This document shows, piece after piece, positions 22,225 to 34,290 of a stretch of DNA of 64,000 nucleotides. Below the pieces are notes generated by a model. That model had not been told where the DNA came from and made no database searches. It saw nothing but the letters and a program-made list of their open reading frames with translations. How positions within the stretch are numbered: position 1 is the stretch's first letter; every line of letters begins with the position of its first letter. The stretch comes from Acanthacorydalis orientalis (taxonomy: Eukaryota > Arthropoda > Insecta > Megaloptera > Corydalidae), in the NCBI GenBank assembly GCA_034766995.1, contig CM068313.1, forward strand, positions 5,524,461 to 5,588,460, given 5' to 3'. The position numbers were made by a program, and so were the translations under genes.

Positions 22225-22423
22225 GTAGGTTATTTGCTTCGTTTCCATCTTTAATTCAATAGCCGAAATTGAAACTGATAATGAAACGAAAATCGATATT
22301 ATCAAAATGCAGATACAATTTAAAATATTATTAACATGAAAACGATGAAATGACACTTTAATTGAAAAAATAAGGTTAGAATTTAGAAAATAAGGACCAC
22401 AATTATTTTCCTACCAACACAGT
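22225..22423 (-). mobile_element. Mariner family A, copy 5 (5' end only)
   Basis: In reverse complement it begins TTGGTAGGAAAATAATTGTG, runs through the leader (GATAATATCGATTTTCGTTT) and stops just after the transposase start METKQIT. The rest is missing. Confidence 0.7.
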
Positions 22424-22639
22424 ATTTTTAAGATTAGAGAATGCAGAAATATTATCAAATTAATTTGAAAAAATAAAAAAAGTGTGTCTATCTTTCTTTA
22501 CTTGGAAGATTCAGTGAAGTTTCAACTAAATTTGAAAATTGATATTCATATAAGATTGAGATTTAAAAAAAATCTTTTTATCTGTAAGTATATATATATA
22601 TATATATTTTATTTGATAAAAAAGTTATAACATTCTTCC

Positions 22640-23165
22640 AAATCCACGTATTCATTTTCCACAAAACGCACAACGCAATCAATTATATATTTTCGGTCGT
22701 CCGAAATTTTCGCTAGACGCGAAGATTAATTCTCTGCCGATAAAAATTAATAACGATTCCGTTTTCCGCGAAAATTAATTAATCGCATCATAAATCGTCG
22801 ATCGTTTCGTCAGAGAGACGGCAATAATCGAAACAATTATTTTTCTTCAACGGCGACAGGTTTTATTTGTCACTTGTGACGTCGCGTCCGATAATATTTT
22901 TTTTCTGTACAGCGCTGCAGCGGCGACCAAGTCGAGCCGCGCTCGCACGCCTCGACCGTTTTAACTCGGAATTAAGACTTAATTAAGTGAAATAGAATTG
23001 AATTGATGATTTAGATCATCTTTCACATTTAATTAAATTGTGTCGGAGATGTGAAAGACAAAGTTATAAATAAAAATCAAGTAGCTTACTGATTCTTGAT
23101 ACGCCGCGTGCAGTGCGAGCACAACTTCTGCACGCGTTATTTATAACGGCGTGTTGTTCGTTCTT
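22640..23165. promoter_or_regulatory. CpG-rich island with homeodomain-type sites and inverted repeats
   Basis: An island with several TAATTAAT-type sites (about 22775-22785) and a GC-dense core at 22860-22980. The core is followed by the palindrome GATGAT-TTAG-ATCATC at 23005-23020 and an inverted pair TCTTTCACAT (23019-23028) and ATGTGAAAGA (23049-23058). No open frame. Candidate regulatory element or structured non-coding transcript. Confidence 0.35.
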
Positions 23166-24184
23166 TTTTAATTAATTATGAAAAAGTATACGGACTAAAG
23201 ATGTAAGCCGGTGAATATTGTATAAAGTTTGTGTTTTTGTTGCTGTTGCTGTTGTTCGTTTTTTGATGTATGTGTACGAAAAACGAAAATCTACTTAACT
23301 ATGCTTATTTTTCACGGATTATTTTCTTTTTTTGCTTTTGAAACGCGGTGTTCATTTCGAAAATTAAACATTTTATCAACCGCTTATTTCATTTTTAAAT
23401 TTTAATTTCTTTACAACATTCCAAGTATTTTACATTCGAATATTGCAGTGTTAGACTTTTATGTATTAAAATAATAATTGAATGTCAACGGATTACAAGT
23501 TAATGATTGTATATTAACTTCAATTAATGTTATTATTTTTAAACTAAAAATAAAATAATTAATAAATTTGAAAAACTTACCCATATTATTTAATGTCAGA
23601 TACAAACACCTGTAAAAGAAAATCCTGTATTAATTTATTAAATCAGTTTTATATTCTTTGTACAATCACAAGTATATTCATTGTATCATAAATTTAAAAG
23701 GGTTATAAAATAATGACCTTTACATATAGTTACCAACTCGAAATAATGACTCATCTAATCAAAAACAGACTGGTTTAAATAGTGAGCTAAAAAATATTTA
23801 CTTTAAAATTGTAAGCTTGTAAAATTTTGTTAAAATCTTTCAAGATTCTCCATATAATAAATTCTCTTATATGATATTTAGAAATTTAATTTACATTCAT
23901 TTTCAAATTATAAGGCATGATAAAAATGGTACTCGCTCAAAATAAGAGAAAATTTTTGAATATTAGATAAAAAGTTTTAAAATGTTTAACAGTAAATCGT
24001 TTTTTATCAATAGGATAATATACTTCTCGTTATATAAAATAGAATTTAAGTATTTTTTTCCTTTTAAGTTAGAAAAATATGGTAATCATACGTCTAAATT
24101 TAACATTCGAAATAGAGGAATTTTTGAAATAGTGACCAATACCGTAAAAAATATAAATCATTATTTCACGAGTGTACTGTATTT
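23166..24184. other. AT-rich non-coding stretch
   Basis: Nothing recognised. The 99-codon plus frame at 23982-24281 is AT-driven and runs into MITE C, so it is not called. Confidence 0.5.
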
Positions 24185-24480
24185 CTATAAATTAACTTCA
24201 CTCACCACAAACAACACGATAAATTATAATGAGCTATTATTGATTATTATGATTATTCCTCATACACATTTCTATGTCTAAGCCATCATTCTCAGTACAC
24301 TAAAATGTATAGATATTTCGATAATTTAACTTCCTGAGCATAAAATACTTCTATTTAAATTTAAATAAATAATAATCAGAATGATTAACAATCAATTATT
24401 AATTATTTCGATCAGAAAAAAATTAAGTAGTTTTTGGAGAATAAATATTAATTAGTGAAAGTGAATTTAGTCATAGTGCT
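24185..24480. mobile_element. MITE family C, nearly complete copy
   Basis: The left arm has TTCACTCACCACAAACAACA. The middle has TTGATTATTATGATTATTCC and a TTTCTATGTCTAAGCCATCA segment. The right arm runs AACAATCAATTATTAATTAT, GATCAGAAAAAA, and ends GTGAATTTAGTCATAGTGCT. Length is about 295 bp. Confidence 0.65.
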
Positions 24481-25590
24481 AATATACATTTTTTACCAAA
24501 TTATATATTAAACAAAGAATAAATATTACAATGTAGACAAATTTCTACATGGTGTCATATTTTTTATCTAAATTTTACAATAAATAGCAAACGCGATTTT
24601 TTTCTACAAGACAGGTATACTTGACATTAAACAAAAAAATGCCATCTTTTCATGACGAGCCTACTCATCATAAACCCTTAAGGGATTAATATTTTTCATA
24701 TTCTATTTTCACAACGACTTAAAAATAAACGTTGGTGTAATTGGGTTGAGCTTTCAGAGAATTGTCAGAAAATAAAGTACATTTTGAAACTGAAGCTGTT
24801 GTCTCTAATATCGAATCAAGATAGTCTTCAAAACACTCACGTATTTATAGTATGAAAATAATTAAGATGATGTAAAAAAGAGTTATAAAAAATTGTTTCA
24901 ATTTGGAAAAATCTGATTTGTGAAATAAGTGATTAGTTCGTTTATAAATGTAAATAAATTCCATACATCATCAAAATTTTCAAGAACAAAAACTGTAAAA
25001 AAGGCAGTCAAAGTGAGAAGATTTTTATCAACCAAATCCCCCATTAAAACCAACTGATTACACATTCCTAGTTTAAATATTTTTATTCAAAATTTGAAAT
25101 AAGAAACTTAGAAACATAGAAATAATAACATGTATGCAAGTAATGAAACTGACTATTAAATATAAAGGTTGACAGATTGATACACAAATACAAACGATAA
25201 TTTAAATTTAAAACTTGATAGAAGATTGTTGTATCTAATTTAAAAACTAGTCATAATGCGAAACATAGCAAAGTAAACGGCGGTGGATATTCTTTTTTAT
25301 TTCAGGATATTCGTGACCATTGGATTGTCATTCAAATGTCATGTCTTGTAGAAGAAATTAAAATTAACGGGATTATATATACACTGTGATATATATATGA
25401 AATAACGTCGTCTTGTATAGTTTTCGTTATATTTCTCGAGATGCATCGCACAGATCTTTAATAAAATAAAAAAAAACATGGTCTGAATGCTGAAGACATT
25501 TTTTACAGTAGAATAAATAAGTTCAATTTACGACAAAACTAAACTTTCACTAATCGTTTCTGTATTCATATAAAGTAGAAATGATATTTT
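24481..25590. other. AT-rich non-coding stretch
   Basis: No gene or repeat recognised on either strand. Confidence 0.5.
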
Positions 25591-25596
25591 ATATAT

Positions 25597-25640
25597 ATAT
25601 ATAAAAAAAGTATATATAAAAAAAGTATATATAAAAGAAA
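25597..25640. repeat. Short tandem repeat, about 15 bp unit, 3 copies
   Basis: The unit AAAAAAAGTATATAT is repeated about three times next to a TA tract. Confidence 0.85.
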
Positions 25641-26090
25641 ATAATAGAGTTGATGTAGAGAAGAGCGGAGTAAAAAAGAAAAATAATATTCGCGTGTCCA
25701 TGTATAAAGTTGAGTTTATGTACGTGCACGTTTCTCAATATTATTCTTCCAGTGGCTGTGTTACTTTCTATGTGTTTGTATATATTTTGTTGTTAAAATT
25801 ATGACCACAAAAGTATAAAGAAAACGATTGCATGTCTGCGAAACATAAATCATCACGACAGACTTGTAGTAACATCAACGTTTTCTTGTTGCGTAAGATA
25901 ATTCAATTTTCCGGATCTGTGTGCGAAATTTACGTTTATTCGTGGTTATAAATTTCGTGTCGGGCATCGATCCCGTGACCTTTACCACGTTGCGATCCCG
26001 ATGCGCGATAAACGAAAATAAGCCGTTGCCAATTAGAAAGGGGACGTGGCTCAAGATATTTTGTTGTGATGTGATTTCTGTTTATTAAGA
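25641..26090. other. Non-coding stretch with a GC-richer part at 25900-26060
   Basis: The part around CGTGTCGGGCATCGATCCCG and GATCCCGATGCGCG is GC-richer. It does not fold into a tRNA that I can see. Confidence 0.35.
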
Positions 26091-26092
26091 AT

Positions 26093-26131
26093 TACACACA
26101 CATACACACACACACACATATATATATATAT
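26093..26131. repeat. (CA)n(TA)n microsatellite
   Basis: ACACAC repeats pass into a TA run. Confidence 0.9.
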
Positions 26132-27355
26132 AAAAGTGTATATGTGTATATTTGTATATATCAGATTTACTATTTATATATTTCACATAAATAATTAGTT
26201 TCCCAGATCAGTTTGTTATGATTTCAATATTTATTTCAGATCTATTTATTTTCTCTATAAATAACTAGTTATTCATTTGTATTCATAGACCAACGTTAAA
26301 TTCTTACAGTTATTTCATGTGAAAACTATTTTAATGTATAAATAATATGTGTATAAAAATATACATACAGAAACGAGATCAAAAAATGTTCTTGATGATT
26401 TTTATTTTAAAAATCAATGAAATCAGAATAGTTTGAAAATGAATATAACAAATTAATGCATGATTCTGAATACAAAAATAATAAAAATATACCTTTATAA
26501 CACTATATTTCGAAAAATGCTTCGTTTTATTTTTCTGATATTAATCTTCTTAAAATGTGAACGTTTAAATCTCTTTCATTACATTTCATAAAGTTTTAAT
26601 TATTTAATTTAGTACAATGATTTTATCTTCAAATCAAAAATAAATAATTTGGCTACAAAGTGACATATTTATAATGTTTTAAAATTTTTCAAGCAAATTT
26701 TAAACCAGCTTTATTAAATTTAACTGACAGTCATAAAAAATATAAAAATATATAATTTTAGTTATTTCTATTATGATTATTAATCAGTTTAAGATCTGCA
26801 GGATTGGATCCTAATCGTTTATTGTTCTCTATATAATGATACATTTTATATACATTCTGCTGATTGAGTATCATTATACTATATTTTATTATATAGATTA
26901 TTAATACCTAATTTATACTTAGATCCTTATTTTAATATAAATCCGAAATTTCTTTTTACAGTTATTTAGCATGTTATAAATAAGACTTATTTATTTCACG
27001 AATATGAATTGATATTTTTGCTTTTTGCAAGGAAAACAGTATATAGGAATGTTGTACGAGTTCGAATATTTGTATTTTCTTAATATAAACATACTTTTAA
27101 AATACTTAACACTGACTACTTTTTCTTGAACGTATTCCGTGCTTATATAAGACTATAATAAATATACGTTAATTTAAAGCGCCGATGTGTGTATAAAGAT
27201 GTCACTGTAAAATATTTAGTGTGTAATAAATAAGTTTTCCAACTGAAATAATTTAATTAAAACCGTGTAATTTTGCAAATGCTAAACACGTACAAGTCAG
27301 TGAAAAACACTTTACCAACTTCAACACAAATACTGTTAGCTACCTAATATCAAAA
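26132..27355. other. AT-rich non-coding stretch
   Basis: Nothing recognised. Confidence 0.5.
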
Positions 27356-27359
27356 GTAA

Positions 27360-27640
27360 TGTGAAAGTTTCACTTGACCCGCGTGACGCAGGTGCGGACC
27401 CCGGTAGCGAACTACTAAAGCAATTACATTTAGCTCGAACGCAAGATGGCAGCGGGCGAACAGCCGGTTAGACCATCTGCCACTGTACGTAGAGTTAGCC
27501 ACTAATTATGGCTACTTAGTAATGTCGTTAGTGACTGCTAACTACTGAAAAGAATTCATTCGGCGAACAAGTCAAGCATCTTTGATACCCAGAAACTAAA
27601 CTTGCTGTTACCGCACTAAACTTTAACCGTTGAACTTCTT
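27360..27640. promoter_or_regulatory. GC-richer island with a CTCF-like motif
   Basis: The island contains CGCAAGATGGCAGC at 27440-27453. It agrees at 12 of 14 positions with the core CTCF consensus CASYAGRKGGCRSY, conserved from insects to vertebrates. A tract around CACTAATTATGGCTACTTAG at 27501-27520 adds a homeodomain-type TAATTA. No open frame. Candidate insulator or enhancer; the protein assignment is inference from the motif. Confidence 0.35.
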
Positions 27641-27654
27641 CCTTAGGTACATAC

Positions 27655-27695
27655 GTACATACATTATATATATATATATATATATATATATAATG

Positions 27696-27730
<35 letters not shown>

Positions 27731-27735
27731 ATACA
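27655..27735. repeat. Palindromic TA microsatellite
   Basis: TACATACAT, two TA blocks separated by TAATGTA, then TGTATGTATGTA. The whole 80 bp is close to a perfect palindrome, so it could extrude a cruciform. Confidence 0.85.
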
Positions 27736-27995
27736 CGCCGTTAAGATCATTACAGGTACCGCAATGATTTTCCCATTACTGATAAAGTTTGTCCATTTAC
27801 CATTCCCGGAAAATTAAATTACTTGACTAGGCGAACACGGAACGTATATATAAAATAGAGTGTTGTTTTCGATATTTGTGCCAAAGTTTGTTATGCGTTT
27901 GTGTGTTTCTATATCAGTGAAGAACGATCTTTTCAAGTTGTAAACTTTTATACATACAAAATACAAACATAGACACATACACATATACCTGAATA

Positions 27996-28837
27996 CGAGG
28001 GCGGTTTGAAGAGTAATTTGGTTCTACTCTCTGATATAGATACATCTCTTTCATATAGATACATGTCTTTTAGTAATGCATGTGAAGTTGCAAGCCATTT
28101 CGAATTATAGTTTCCTCCTAGAAGGGAGTTTCTTCAAGGTCCTCTAAATAGTCGTTTGCGACCTCTATCATTTGGCCCAACCCGCTTTCCAACCAGAGAC
28201 ATTTTTAGTATCGAGAACAAATCCGAAGGAGTCAAATCAGTCAAATTCGATGGATACGGAATGATTTTAAATTTCAATCCGGTAATTTTTTTCTGAGCGA
28301 TAACGCTTGAATGAGCCGTTGCATTGTCATGGTAAAACAACACTTTTTTTTGGCCATTCCAGGACGTTTTTGCTTATGACCTCTGCTATCTCTCTCACTT
28401 TTATTAGTCAGTCGTACCAAACCATATCGTTGACTTCATTGATAATTTCTCGCGTGACAACTGTTCTCAGGCCTCCTAAGCGTTGTCCAGATTCGATTCT
28501 CGTTCTTCCACGATTAAATTCATTCAACTAAATCCGAACGTTGTGTAAGAAGGACAAGATTCACCCATGTACGAAATATCCTCTCATGAATTTCGTTCAC
28601 TATTTTCTCTTTTAAAAAAAGATCTGAATCGCACTTCGTATTCCGATTATATCAATTTTTCATCTACGCATGAAATACTTGTTTTGAAACAATTGTCAAA
28701 CGAATGGCAATAGCGAAATTCATTGCAACTTTATATGCGTTACTAAAAGAGATGTAATTATAGAAAAAAAACATTCACAGCTGTCGCTCTCTCGCTCAAA
28801 GACTATACGAATCAAGTTACTCTTCAAACTGCCCTCG
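27996..28837 (-). mobile_element. Mariner element with intact ends and TA duplication (family M)
   Basis: Both termini are present: CGAGGGCGGTTTGAAGAGTA at 27996 and its near reverse complement ACTCTTCAAACTGCCCTCG ending at 28837, flanked by TA at 27994-27995 and 28838-28839. On the minus strand the 5' part holds a decayed helix-turn-helix with the linker RLGGLRTVVTREIINEVNDM and VREIAEVI. This jumps to the catalytic region WPKKSVVLPWQC. The frame at 28343-28134 then gives YHDNATAHSSVIAQKK and IIPYPSNLTDLTPSDLF, the second-aspartate HDNAxxH motif and the third-aspartate PSDLF motif. The segment holding the first catalytic aspartate is deleted and stops are present. Length 842 bp against about 1.3 kb; inactive. 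Confidence 0.85.
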
Positions 28838-29049
28838 TATATGCATGAATGTAACAGTACATTATAAAAGTCTAGATGTTCGTGTTCTAATTTAAACGAT
28901 GCATACATAGACATTGATTTTCTAGAGTTTTTAAAATAAAAAAATAGTCTTTAAAGAAAATGTTATAAAAACACCCGAAAGAAATAGATTTAATTTCGTT
29001 TATATTTTAATTTCTAAAAATATACAAAAATTGACTCAATTTCATTCAG

Positions 29050-29097
<48 letters not shown>

Positions 29098-29384
29098 GTT
29101 ATTTTTCTAATTGTAAACCTGTGAAACTAAAAAAACAAACAGAAAACAATAAATTTTATTTGGAAAAAATATTTTATTAACAACTTTCTTTTTATATGTG
29201 ATTTTAATTGTTTATTATGTGAATTTTGGTACTTTTTTAAAATAAATTATAATTTTGGAAAAAGTAGCAGAATCAAGAAAATTAATAAATCATTTTTTAC
29301 GAAATAGTTTTTATTCGTCCTACAGAAAAATGAATCTTTATTTTACACTACCATTCAATGGTATATAGATAAAAACACAAATAT
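28838..29384. other. AT-rich spacer with (TA)n at 29050-29092
   Basis: No gene supported. Confidence 0.5.
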
Positions 29385-29394
29385 TTTTTATCTA

Positions 29395-29432
<38 letters not shown>

Positions 29433-29995
29433 TTCCGCAAAATTTCGAGAAATGAACAAATAAAAATAAAACGTGTAGCGATTTTGTATTAAATTATTAT
29501 TAATGATGATACCCGAAGGTACAGTATCGTAACTACAATTTTTTTCACGAATTTTAAGAGTGTGAATCATGTTATAGTGTGTCTCCATTTCTGTGGTCGT
29601 TCTTCGGGGTTGGGTGTTTGCTTGAAACCAACCTTCGTTTTATTATTGTGCTTTGTCTGTGTATGAATGCGGACCCTGATTCGTGGAATATGTGGGAAAA
29701 TTTTCAAAAAAAAAGCATAGCAATAACAACTACAATGAAATGTATGACTTATAAACAACTACGTTGCAATATATCTACAAGAGGCAGACACACTAGCATT
29801 AAACGATACAATATGTCTGCCAGAATGATTATATAGAGATACTAACATATTTATATATATATATTACGATATTGGATGAATATATGCGATACAAGCGAAG
29901 CGAGTCGAGGGACTGAGTGAAGCAAACGGGGGTGAAGCTCCCCGGAGGTTGGCGAGCGTAGCCAGTAGCGGGTAGAATCCTCTGGTTTATAATAA
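29385..29995 (+). mobile_element. Helitron-like repeat Z, copy 3 (most contiguous)
   Basis: It starts with ATCTATCTATATATATA and carries CAAAATTTCGAGAAATGAAC, TTGTATTAAATTATTATTAA, and GATACCCGAAG. An insert-like middle part (29570-29690, GC-richer) follows, then CAACTACGTTGCAATATATC and AGAATGATTATATAG before a TA tract. The tail is TTACGATATTGGATGAATAT and a GC-rich region, GCGAAGCGAGTCGAGGGACT and GGGGGTGAAGCTCCCC (hairpin). The copy serves as the reference arrangement for the copies at 2650 and 12840. The 85-codon frame at 29579-29836 lies inside it and has no domain. Confidence 0.5.
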
Positions 29996-30377
29996 AATAT
30001 ATTTAAGTATTAAGTCTGGATACACTACTTTTAATCAATATTTTTTAATTCTCACTAATATCTACCTGAGAATATCACACGTGCCGAAACTAATAATAGA
30101 TAACAGACACTCTGCTTATTCAAAAGGACAAAGATTAATGCAGTATTAAAAAGATTTCTAACCTAATAAACCGACGAATAAATTATTGATTAAAAAAATA
30201 ACGAACTCTAAAGGAATTATTAGAAGAATAATAACATTTTCAGTTAGATGTGTAAATCATATAATTGTATAATATGGAATATGTATAATACAACAGAACC
30301 GTACATTACTAAGATAAAATGTAATGAATTTTTATTTTTTTATTTATACATTTCCGTGCACAACATTTACATAATAG

Positions 30378-30422
<45 letters not shown>

Positions 30423-30563
30423 AGACAATTCATGTAAAGCAGGCTTCTTGCACTATCTTGTAAGGTATGTATATCGTAGCGTACCGTATTTTACGACGAA
30501 AAAATCTACAGAGAAAATTGTCTGATCTTCTGAATAGACATAAACACACATACAGTTACACAA

Positions 30564-30597
<34 letters not shown>

Positions 30598-30906
30598 ATA
30601 AGTTATATACATGTGAATGTAAATACATGCACATATCCATACAACAGCTACAAATCTCATCACGATTGATAAAATAGGTTGAATTTTTATTAGATTTCGT
30701 TTTGTTGAACGTTTCGAACTCTCGAAATAGATATACATACATTCGATATTTGTTATCAATTCTTTTCGTACAATTTCACCAATACTGAATGTATAATATT
30801 TTATTATAAATCATTATCTTGTGTATTTTATATGACTGAATTTCGTATGTACTTTATTCATATACCAATATTAAATTTGGTCTATGATTAAATCTTTTTT
30901 TACTCA

Positions 30907-30949
<43 letters not shown>

Positions 30950-31239
30950 ATGAATGAATATAATAAAAAGATAGCTAATAAAAAGAGATTTTTATTATAT
31001 GTGTTTTTATGACAGAGTTTACTGCCAAATGTATAATTTAGTTGATATCAAGGACTAGTTTTCATAATTTCATCTCTCATTTACAAAATTACTCAATTCA
31101 TATAATATTTCTTGTCGAATGAATACAAAACATTTTTTTTCAAGCTTCAGATAAATATATACGAATATTAGAAAACGAGACTTATTTTAATTAATACAGA
31201 ATGCAGCAAAAACAACAAATGGGTTTAAAACATCAATAT
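29996..31239. other. AT-rich stretch with three large microsatellites
   Basis: (TA)n at 30380-30418, (TA)n(TG)n at 30565-30599 and (TA)n at 30909-30943. Frames crossing them (for example 30506-30742 minus) are microsatellite translations. No gene seen. Confidence 0.6.
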
Positions 31240-31850
31240 TTTTCTTGTTTTATGATATTTTCATCTTATTTTTATTTCTCAAAATAAAGTATAATTATGG
31301 GAAATTTTTCCCGATGACACATGAAAAATGACATCATTAAGTGCCATTTTCGGATTCACAAGTCCATCACTTTTTTCAGGATTTCTGGACAAAATTTTCC
31401 AAATTTCTTCTCGTATGTTGTTCTTTAGCTGCAAGATGGTTTTTGGCTTATTGATGTATTGTGTTCTTTTAAGTAGCCCAAAAGAAAAAAAATCGAGAGG
31501 GCTCAAATTAGGCGAACGCGCAGACTAATTAAAATTGCTGCTTGTTCAAATGATGCGTTCGCCAAAAATGTCCCGTAAAATTTCCATAACGGATCATGTT
31601 GTGTGCGCTGTGGCTCCATCTTGTTGAAATCACATCTGTAGACGATCACCAACAACTGGCTTTAAAAAAATATTCTTTCATTGTACGGTATTGAGCCCCA
31701 TTTATGGTTACAGCAGTACTGTCTTTATTTTCGAAGAAATAATGGCCTGTAATTCTTTCGGACGTTATTACGCACTAAATAAAACACTTAAGTGGATATA
31801 ATTATCGCTGTTAAAATGCTCTCGGATTCTTTGTAGCCTATATTCTATTC
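31240..31850 (-). pseudogene. Mariner-superfamily transposase pseudogene T1 (C-terminal half)
   Basis: Read leftward from about 31780 the minus strand gives TVNGAQYRTMKEYFF-like and DVISTRWSHSAHNM-like fragments across frameshifts. The open frame 31506-31279 then gives SPLDFFSFGLLKRTQYINKP, LQLKNNIREEIWKIL and the tail MALNDVIFHV. This fits the insect IS630/mariner-superfamily transposases in which SPDLTPLDFFLWG carries the third catalytic acidic residue and is followed by a VYxNKPxTIxxLKxNIREE helix. In-frame stops and frameshifts in the upstream half show it is dead. No N-terminal DNA-binding region is visible to the right. Confidence 0.75.
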
Positions 31851-32710
31851 TTTTTTCTGTTCAGGAAGCCAAGCAAGCCCAGCAAAAATTATTATAACAT
31901 TTTATAATGATACATTTTTATTAATACTTATATCATTATAAATGATTAATAATATTTATATAATTATACATTATTAACTTATTGGGATATATTATTAATT
32001 GAAATTAAAAGTAAAACAAATCTCGGTTATATTAATTACTTACAGTTTAATTTATACAAGAGAAATGACTGAAAATATAATAATAAATAAAACGAATTTA
32101 TGATTAAAAAATCAAATTTAAATAATTGAAAATCTTTTTTAAACTATATAAATTTTAAAATTATAATAAATAAGAAAGAAATAATAAATCCAAACTTTGA
32201 AGTAAATTTGCACATCAAAACCAGTTCAATGTTACTTCTTGCAAACTTGAGAACAAACAATGTTTAATTTTCACATCTGTTGATATCAGAAACCACTCAG
32301 TTTCTACATCTATTGATACTGTTGTGTAATTATCGAACAATGAGCACATGCTTTTCCTTGAAACAATAGTATACGATTTATAACTTCAGCATCTTCATAA
32401 GAAAGTGACTAGAACGAACAGACACTTCGAAAACGTTTTAAGTGCGAATGAGATGAAGAACACTGTTCGAATATTTTGATATAAAATGAGTAATTTTAAT
32501 AAATATCTACAAAGTAAGATTATGTATACGAATATTTATGGATACATTCGATTATATGACGTGAAAGGTATTAAAATTTATGTATCATATAGATGCTTGG
32601 GAAGTTTTAATAACGACATCAAAATGTTACTTCAAATAAGTACAAAGCATCGTTAGTACGGTACTTAAATAAATAAATGACGTATATGTATTCGTATTTC
32701 TCTCTATTTT

Positions 32711-32748
<38 letters not shown>

Positions 32749-33234
32749 TTGTTGACACATAATTAGAATTGTTTATTTGTCGGAAATGAGAGTGAGTGAA
32801 TTTTATGATTTATCACGGATCGTTTCGGAAATGTACATCTGATACACAAAATAATTTTTATTACTCGATAAGTAATAAAAGGGTAATAGCATTGCGAATA
32901 AATCTCTCAATTTGAACAGTTGTACAATCATTCCTAATGATCAGAAATTGCAGAAAAGCACATGAAAAAAAGTCAACGTACTTTAATAAATTAGTTATTT
33001 TTCCATCTCTACATGTTCTTTCGCGCGCTAATGACCTGTTGTCGACGTGTTCTTAAAGCTCGAATATACAAATAACTATTATATTTTTTCAATATTAGAT
33101 TAACAATTGGATTTTCGACATTTTGTCGCAATTATTATGGGTTTGTCTTAGTAACATATTGAAAAATTACTAGATGTTCGCTAACTCAAGTACCCATTCC
33201 CAAAATACATCAAACATTATTTTTAATGTCGATT
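31851..33234. other. AT-rich non-coding stretch with (TA)n at 32713-32745
   Basis: No gene or other repeat recognised. Confidence 0.5.
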
Positions 33235-33395
33235 TTGGTACTTTTTCTCTTTTTTTCACAGTTAACTTTTTCATTCTCTTCACAAATTATAAAAATATTC
33301 TGATCAAAAATGTTCAATAATTAATTACGGATCATTCTTGATTGTTGCTTATGCATATGTCGATGGCAATGCCATAATTTTCAGATGGCTTAAAT
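33235..33395. mobile_element. MITE family C, left half
   Basis: Contains CATTCTCTTCACAAATTATA, GATCAAAAATGTTCAATAAT, TTGATTGTTGCTTATGCATA and the GTCGATGGCAATGCCATAAT segment. The right arm is absent. Confidence 0.55.
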
Positions 33396-33429
33396 ACACC
33401 AAATATCTCAAACGCTCTCTTTCTCTCCT

Positions 33430-33550
33430 CACTTTCATGTGGAAGCCTAAGTTGAATCACCTTTATATCCATATATAAATACATACATATATATATATAT
33501 ATACATATATGTATATATATATATACATATAGAGAGAGAGAGAGAGAAAC
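33430..33550. repeat. Fold-back D arm fragment and compound microsatellite
   Basis: ATGTGGAAGCCTAAGTTGAA at 33438-33457 matches one arm of MITE D. It is followed by (TA)n with a palindromic ATACATATATGTATAT centre and then (AG)n up to about 33546. The frames at 33332-33693 on the minus strand are translations of this simple repeat. Confidence 0.65.
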
Positions 33551-33944
33551 GTCGTACAAAAGTATTTCGTAAATTTTGATTCAGATTCAGGAATGCAGAA
33601 AGAATAAATTTCTTTTATATTTGGTTTAACAACTGGTGTCAGGTCTTTTTCTATCATCGAATATGTACATTTTTTAAATTTATATTTACACAATATGTTG
33701 GCCAGTTCTGTTGAATATCAAAAATTAATTTAGATCGGAAAAGAATAAAAATATGATTGTAATTGTTGAATATGGTCTAAAGAGAATCACAAAATAATTA
33801 AAAATATATAAGTTTGCAAAAATCTCAAAGAAAATAATTCTTGAATTTATTGTGTATTTTTTCTTTCAATTTAATGGAAAAAAATAAATAAAAAATATAT
33901 AACGAAAAAATTGTATCGTATAAAAATAACAATATAGGTGCGGT

Positions 33945-34290
33945 ATGGTGGCTTCATTTACTATCATCAATGAATTCTTCTCTCATATGAAAACCCTAAA
34001 ATTTTTCTGATCGAAAAAGTTAAATAATTATTGATCATTTTTGATTGTTACTTATATGCATTTTAATAGAAATAATATCATTTTTAACGATCTGGTGTAG
34101 AAAAGATTGTAGACATGTTTTTAATCGATAGATTTTTCTGTGTCTAAGTTTTAAAAATGATGTAATCTCTATCGAAATATGTATGAGTAACCATCCAAAA
34201 ATGACCAATATTTACACTTGGAACATTTTTTGATTAGAAAAGATTGTTGTTTATAGAGAGAAAGAAAAATTCATTTGTTAAAATGTATAA
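33945..34290. mobile_element. MITE family C, full-length but diverged copy
   Basis: Left arm ATGAATTCTTCTCTCATATG, core GATCGAAAAAGTTAAATAAT and TTGATTGTTACTTATATGCA. The right arm runs ATTAGAAAAGATTGTTGTTT to AGAAAGAAAAATTCATTTGT. Length is about 340 bp. Confidence 0.5.

Noticed and set aside
23982..24281. 99-codon plus-strand frame
   Set aside because: Phe/Ile/Asn/Lys-rich composition from AT bias, and it ends inside a MITE C copy.
25925..26030. Possible tRNA-like segment (GGGCATCGATCCCG)
   Set aside because: No cloverleaf with acceptor, D and anticodon arms can be drawn at the right spacing.
28307..28531. 74-codon plus-strand frame
   Set aside because: It is the antisense shadow of the mariner transposase relic on the minus strand.
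33332..33693. Two overlapping minus-strand frames of about 75 codons
   Set aside because: Both run through TA and GA simple repeats, with no domain or splice signal.
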